A stretch of 12,228 nt of DNA, taken from the NCBI GenBank assembly GCA_024811115.1, contig JAKOGH010001073.1, positions 1-12,228 of the forward strand, written 5' to 3'. The position numbers were made by a program, and so were the translations under genes. A model generated the notes under the pieces. That model ran no database searches. It was not told the origin of the DNA and saw only the letters and a list, made by a program, of their open reading frames with translations. Of this stretch, positions 7,818 to 12,228 are shown piece by piece. Positions within the stretch are counted from its first letter, which is position 1. The number at the start of each line of letters is the position of its first letter. This DNA is from Terana coerulea. Taxonomy: Eukaryota; Basidiomycota; Agaricomycetes; Polyporales; Phanerochaetaceae.

Positions 7818-10800
7818 TTACCAGCCTTCCTGACTGTCCGACACAATTTCTTCGCTAGCATCACCGACTTCGCTGTCTGTCTGGCTACCCACACAATCCA
7901 AGTACGGTATCACCAGTCCTGGCCTCACGCCCGACGCAAGGCCATCTTGGAACTGAACAACCAGCTCCCTAGTTCGCTCCAGATCGAGGTCGAGGTCGAG
8001 ACTGACTTGGCTCTCCGAAAACGACGGCTCCTGAGCAAGCGGTTGGGTGCCCACCGGTTTGGCGGCCAGCGTGGGTGACTTGGACCTCTTGCGGGGCGGG
8101 ACAGGGAGCTTCGGCGGCGCCGTTCCAGCTTCTCTAACGCGGCTTTCTGAAGTTTCTCTGGATGGGTGATGCTCAGCGCCCTGGTGATGTTCGCCCGTAT
8201 AATGCTCACGCTCGGCTGTCCTCTTGACTGGTTTATTCGCATCGAAAGGCTCGGCGTATCCATACGAACCGATACACTCTGTGAAACTACTTGAGTGTCT
8301 GTTCTTTTGAGCACTTGCAACTCTCTTGACTCTTCGTCTGCTTCGTCTTGAGGCACACATGACTTCTCGCGCACATCTTCCGTGGAAAGCAAACTTGCGC
8401 CGTCCAGCATCTTTCGCTTGCGCTTGGCAGCAGGCTCATTGATCGACAAATCTTGGGTAGCGCCTGGTGAGACCTTGATTCGTTTTCTCATGCTTCGCAG
8501 ATCGAGACACCGGATGCTGCCTTGGGAAGATGTTTCTGCTTGCTGTTGAGGTTTGTCCTGGCCCGAACGGTATCGCTTCCGAGTGCTCGGAGCGGGCGAA
8601 TGTAATTGGAAGGGGGAACGAAGTGAATGATGCTTCGCCTTCTGCGGTGTCCGAGGGGCAGCATAATTTTCAGTTCCAGGAGTCTCTACTTGTCGCGCCT
8701 TCTCTCCGACGAGGGTGGGTGGCGGTGTTTCTGGTAAGGTTAGAGGGTAGAACGAGCGGCATCCCTTTTACAGGAGCGATGGTTGCTCCGTCGGCATTCG
8801 TGGCTTCTCGGATAGGCGACCGGAAAGGAGAAGACGAGGCGGCCGTAGGTTCCAGGGGTTGTGACGATGGGGCGAACAGATAATGCATGGTCCGAGCACG
8901 GGCTTCCTCCGCGTCTTCATCTTCAGTCTCTTCGTCGCTGTCCGGTCGACGTAACGCGGCAGGCTTCCGGACTTCGGTCCGTATTCGCGCCATGGCCCGT
9001 TCGGTGTCTGATAGGGACGCCCGGCCTTGGAATGCATGCTTCGGTTGGGACACGACCGCCACCTTGCTGGCTTGAGCCTCGCTCCATACGTCCCCTTGGG
9101 TTTCCGAGGACGCGTCTTCCGGCGGCCCAGCCCTCAGGATACGCTCAGCTGCGTCCAGCCCTGGTCCATCCAGATGCGTGACGAGCGTCTCCAGCTTGCG
9201 CCTCATCTTCCCATTATCTGCCCACTGCTCTGCAACCTCGAGCGCTCCGTCACCTTCAAGGTTTGCCAAAGCCACATCGACCCCGTCCTCGAGAGTTAAA
9301 GTCGACGGTATCGCCGCCCAATCTGAACCGAGTTCTGTCCCTGTCGCCTCTCGTACCTCCTCCCGAACGACATCAATATCCGCAGATAGACAGTCGGCAA
9401 ACATGCTGGGAATAGCTGCCCAATCCAGACCGCTCAGCTGAGGGTCCAATGTATTCGGTATCACACGCTTAGGCTTGAACAGCGACACGAATGATCGGAG
9501 TTCCGGAAGCGGCGAATGCCTTGATAATGCAACGAGCTATGGTCGTATGGTGTCAGTAGGGAGACGAGTGAATCTGAAGTGTACACACCAAGTTATTCAC
9601 GACTTCTTCCTTTTGAAGTTGATCCCTGGTTTCTCGCACATACGCGGTCCATGCGACACTGCCCATCGTGACCGGGTTCACATAGACGACATGATTGCCA
9701 GCTGGTGTGTGCGAAGCACGTCCCTCGACTTTGACCTCGCTGCACCGGTCGAAGCGTTCGCATGCGTGGAATCTGGACGCGAATGGATCGTCGGTAATAA
9801 TGGAGCGTAAAAGTGGCTCCCTGGTAAGATGTGAATAGACTAAATGCTTGTACCGGTCGAAGTGGATCTACGGAGGCGTAAGGACATTGTATATGCCACA
9901 TGGGAGCATATATGCGCGCTTACCTTAGTCTGGAATGTACGCGCGACGGCCTTGTAGATGTCCTCGTAGCCCCACGTCCAGCCATTGATGAAAAATCGGG
10001 TTGTTGGGGGTACAACTTCATTAATGAGACCAGGCCTGCAGTTGCTTCGTCCTAGCTCTGATAAGTTTTAGTTCGAGGGCCACATGTTGACACTCACCTT
10101 CGTAGGTACCGCTATGGTGCTCAGCAGGCAAGCTGTATCCAGATATATATATTCAAGACTGTTTCCAATGATGTCGGTTCTTCTATGGGGTGATAGGTCC
10201 GTGTCGAGCACTGCGATGTATCTTTCGAGGAATGGATTCTTCTTCAGAGATTGAAGAAACCAGGGCTCCGCGCGGAAGTCCCCGGTATGAAGAACTGTGC
10301 CGAGTGGCCCTTCAATTAGGAACCTGATATTGCAAGCAGTTAGAAAAACACCAGCTTCATTGGCAAACCACATACATGACTGCCCCGGGGCAATGATTGG
10401 CGTCAATGAGTGTGACTGTTACATAACTGTCGTTATACAATTCACATCGAGTGGGTGTGTTTAAGGGCAGCGGTTTCTGGTAGATGTGTCAGTTAAACGT
10501 GAAACGACCCCTGATCAGTGTTGAGCTACAGCGACGCGCCACATCCGACTTCAAGGAGGTCAATGTTGAGTAGCTTGACTCACAAGCAAATCCCTTGTTC
10601 CGTTGTAAAACACCGTTCCATCGTCAAGCGTTAAGTGGTTGACTTTGAGGTGTCGAAAAGTTCGCACATTCTCAGCTCGGACCTCCACTTCCCTCAAATG
10701 TCGCTCTGTGTACACTTCATGTCTCAGCAGCATTTCTTTCGCGTCTTGTGAGCAGTATACGGTGTGGGCAAAAGACTTCGCAGATAGCCCTTGGATGTGG

Positions 10801-10923
10801 TCCGTGTGCGTGTGCGATAGGAAGTGGAGAAGGGAATGGTCTTGAGACTTGCAGAATCCGAAAATTCGTCGACACGGATGGCGTACGGCCGCACAAAAGA
10901 GTTGTAGGGGTACCCGGAGGCAT
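7818..10923 (-). CDS. Artemis/SNM1-type DNA repair nuclease (metallo-beta-lactamase, beta-CASP), several frame breaks
   Basis: Enzymes of this family (Pso2/SNM1, Artemis) cut DNA ends in crosslink repair and end joining in the nucleus. Exons: 10584-10923, 10376-10476, 10098-10323, 9924-10051, 9589-9867 and 7818-9536; introns 107, 52, 46, 56 and 52 nt. The N-terminus MPPGTP/YNSFVRPYAIRVDEF leads to the metal-binding motif SHTHTDH (residue ~40). Then come DANHCPGAVM, HTGDFRAEPWFL, the beta-CASP Asp in IYLDTACLL, FFINGWTWGYED, and the motif B histidine in ALSRHSPLPEL. The last ~550 residues are Ser/Pro/charged and probably disordered, and end LDCVGSQTDSEVGD. Single-base breaks lie at GGGG 10907-10910, near AAAA 10861-10864, at GGGGG 10006-10010 and near GGGG 8093-8096, with a net two-base loss (or one-base gain) at 8743-8769. 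Repaired, exon 1 is 342 nt, exon 4 is 129 nt, and the protein has about 932 residues. Family identity is strong; Pso2 versus Artemis orthology is undecided. Confidence 0.9.
7982..7999 (-). repeat. Imperfect three-copy hexanucleotide repeat in the nuclease tail
   Basis: The plus strand reads GATCGA GGTCGA GGTCGA. On the coding strand it gives the Asp-Leu run in SQVSLDLDLDLERTREL near the C-terminus of the nuclease. Such a short repeat could vary in copy number without breaking the frame. Confidence 0.6.
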
Positions 10924-11150
10924 GTTCGCGTTCCAAATAATATATATACCACAATGCTATCGCGGATGGCCGAAATTCTGCGTAGAGGAAACATGCGCAG
11001 GTTGTGAGAGGAGAAAGACCTGGGCAAGTCACACAACGCGTCCTAGACCGTTTAGTCACAGCGGTGTCACATAATCCATGAATGGTAAGTAACGTCACGA
11101 TAGCCGTCACTCTCTGAATGTGACTGGTGTGTTTGAGAGCGACCACGACG
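10924..11150. promoter_or_regulatory. Shared upstream region of the divergent nuclease and bL33m genes
   Basis: These 227 nt separate the two start codons and must drive both genes. The clearest element is TATATATA at 10941-10948, which reads the same on both strands. It lies only 18 nt before the nuclease ATG, which is close for a usable TATA box there, and about 203 nt before the bL33m ATG. No other motif is convincing. Confidence 0.45.
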
Positions 11151-11458
11151 ATGGCTGCGAAGACCAAGGGCCGGTACGCCTGCCTGTCCCTCATATCCTT
11201 GTCTTGCGTCTAACAAACAAGCTTATTTGTAGGACTCTCATTGTCCGTTTAATTTCCACCGCACAGACTGGATTCTTTTACACTACTCAGAGGCTGCGTA
11301 ATGGACCGAGTCTTGCCGCTGTGAAGTATGACCCGAAGGGTAAGTCTCTGCCTTCACTTCGAGTTGATCTTATTGAGAGCATTTCCCTAGTCAAGCAACG
11401 AGTGCTTTTTGTGGAAAGTAGTAAGACATCAAGAAAGTCAGCGGCAGGTTTGAAGTAA
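11151..11458 (+). CDS. MRPL39: Mitochondrial large-subunit ribosomal protein bL33m
   Basis: This is the mitochondrial form of bacterial L33, a small basic protein of the large ribosomal subunit (yeast Mrpl39). Three exons fit: 11151-11173, 11233-11339 and 11391-11458. Introns are 59 nt (donor GTACGC, branch CTAAC, acceptor TTGTAG) and 51 nt (donor GTAAGT, acceptor CCCTAG). The spliced product is 65 residues: MAAKTKGRTLIVRLISTAQT, then GFFYTTQRLRNGPSLAAVKY, then DPKVKQRVLFVESSKTSRK and a short tail ending in TAA. The KYDPKVK-RVLFVE pattern is typical of the L33 family, which is usually 50-60 residues long, so this copy has a slightly longer tail. No separate targeting peptide is obvious, as is common for L33. 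The frame is intact, in contrast to the neighbouring nuclease gene. Confidence 0.92.
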
Positions 11459-12006
11459 ATGAAGCAGTCCCAACTGGACAACTCGATCATCGACCGTCGG
11501 TATCCTACGTGCCGTCCTTCAAGCAGATACCTTGGCGACTCTTCAGTCTACTAGCATACTCGCTGTACGCATGCTTGTGCGCCTTTGTCAGGCCGTTCAA
11601 AGTCTAGACTTGTCCGGTTTCCGGAGACCCGACAATAGATGCCGTTTCCCGCGCTGAGACCCGTCAGTTGATGAGAGTTTAGTTGGGCTTGGTAGTCATT
11701 GGACGTTTGATCTTGTTAATGGTACGCGGGATGCCTTTACGGAGGCTTGGAGTAACAGGTGAGTATCGAGACCTGGCCGCGTGCCTTCATATGCTGATTT
11801 ATTTGAACCCCGAAGTTCTAGCTGCTTCCACTTTGCTTCGGTCGTAAGCCCGTCCGTCCCCATTGTATAATGCCCCACACTACACTCCGGATTCCTATAC
11901 CGAAGCAGAAAATCTTACATCACCCGGGCACACTTCTGCCAGGTGGAGCACGGCGAGTTTCTACTTGAGCTTGAACTCTGTTCGAGCCTACCCGCCTCGC
12001 AAACTT
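11459..12006. other. Region downstream of bL33m with no recognised gene
   Basis: The first part should be the bL33m 3' untranslated region. A small minus-strand frame (60 codons, 11696-11878) and a plus-strand frame of about 42 codons from ATG 11719 to TAA 11845-11847 are open, but resemble nothing I know. AACAG|GTGAGT at 11754-11764 looks like a splice donor on the plus strand, without a clear exon. No tRNA or snoRNA is convincing. Confidence 0.4.
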
Positions 12007-12157
12007 CTATGTATTACAATCCAGCAGACTGACGGGCAACGAAAGCGCCTTGCGTTTCCGACTTGTACCCGTAGGACCCGGAAAATCGGACACATCTGGC
12101 TGAGCAATTTCACCATCATTGTGGCGACAAGGTGGGTTCTTCTCCGTGGCGGCAGGA
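12007..12157 (-). CDS. Possible last exon of a minus-strand gene entering from the right edge
   Basis: After a possible minus-strand splice acceptor (ACATAG, ending near 12158) one frame runs for 49 codons to TAG 12007-12009. It includes NDGEIAQPDVSDFPGPTG and TSRKRKALSLPVSLLDCNT, which reads like a hydrophilic C-terminal tail. I do not recognise a family. A longer plus-strand frame (11863-12174) overlaps it, with no better support. The call is weak because the rest of the gene would lie outside the window. Confidence 0.28.
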
Positions 12158-12228
12158 AAGTTCTATGTTCCTAATAGACGGTACAGGTGATTGGGTTGGT
12201 CATCTCCACCGCAATCGTGAAGTGGGTT

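Noticed and set aside
8740..8780. Intron with acceptor CCTTACCAG in the nuclease gene
   Set aside because: The only nearby donor (GTAAAA) gives 41 nt and the wrong phase for the downstream frame.
11640..11700. C/D box snoRNA suggested by CTGA and TTGATGA
   Set aside because: The C box has a mismatch, there is no matching D box at a suitable distance, and no terminal stem is visible.
11863..12174. Plus-strand open frame of 103 codons
   Set aside because: It has no family resemblance, and its first codon is TTG, not ATG.
1..12228. Mobile elements, CRISPR arrays, long inverted or terminal repeats
   Set aside because: I found no transposase or reverse transcriptase motifs, no spaced repeat arrays, and no long terminal or inverted repeats by eye.

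Overview
The window looks like nuclear DNA from a filamentous basidiomycete, probably an Agaricomycete. The genes are packed on both strands, introns are 46-59 nt (one of 107 nt) with GT-AG ends and often a CTAAC- or CTGAC-like branch site, and the gene families are fungal. I see no plasmid, phage, transposon or CRISPR features, and no convincing tRNA. All names rest on motif and family recognition by eye.

Layout, left to right: the C-terminal end of an AVL9-like secretory protein (+, 1-751); an F-box protein (-, 1111-2435); TAF6, a TFIID/SAGA subunit (+, 3032-4737, five exons); an isoprenylcysteine methyltransferase-like membrane protein (-, 4897-5711, two exons); a membrane-anchored alpha/beta hydrolase (-, 6008-7236, four exons); an Artemis/SNM1-type metallo-beta-lactamase nuclease (-, 7818-10923, six exons); mitochondrial ribosomal protein bL33m (+, 11151-11458, three exons); and a possible last exon of a minus-strand gene near the right edge. 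The F-box/TAF6 and nuclease/bL33m pairs are divergent and may share promoters. AVL9/F-box and TAF6/methyltransferase are convergent. The genes serve unrelated functions (secretion, transcription, lipid-protein modification, DNA repair, mitochondrial translation), so this is ordinary gene-dense fungal sequence rather than a cluster.

The most notable result is technical or evolutionary. Five of the seven recognised genes carry reading-frame breaks with no plausible intron. Nearly all are repaired by one extra base at a short homopolymer, and exon lengths then become consistent. The repaired hydrolase regains its catalytic histidine and the repaired TAF6 regains what I expect its C-terminus to be. 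This fits an under-polished long-read assembly that shortens homopolymers better than decay of several essential genes at once. I found no convincing new biological system.
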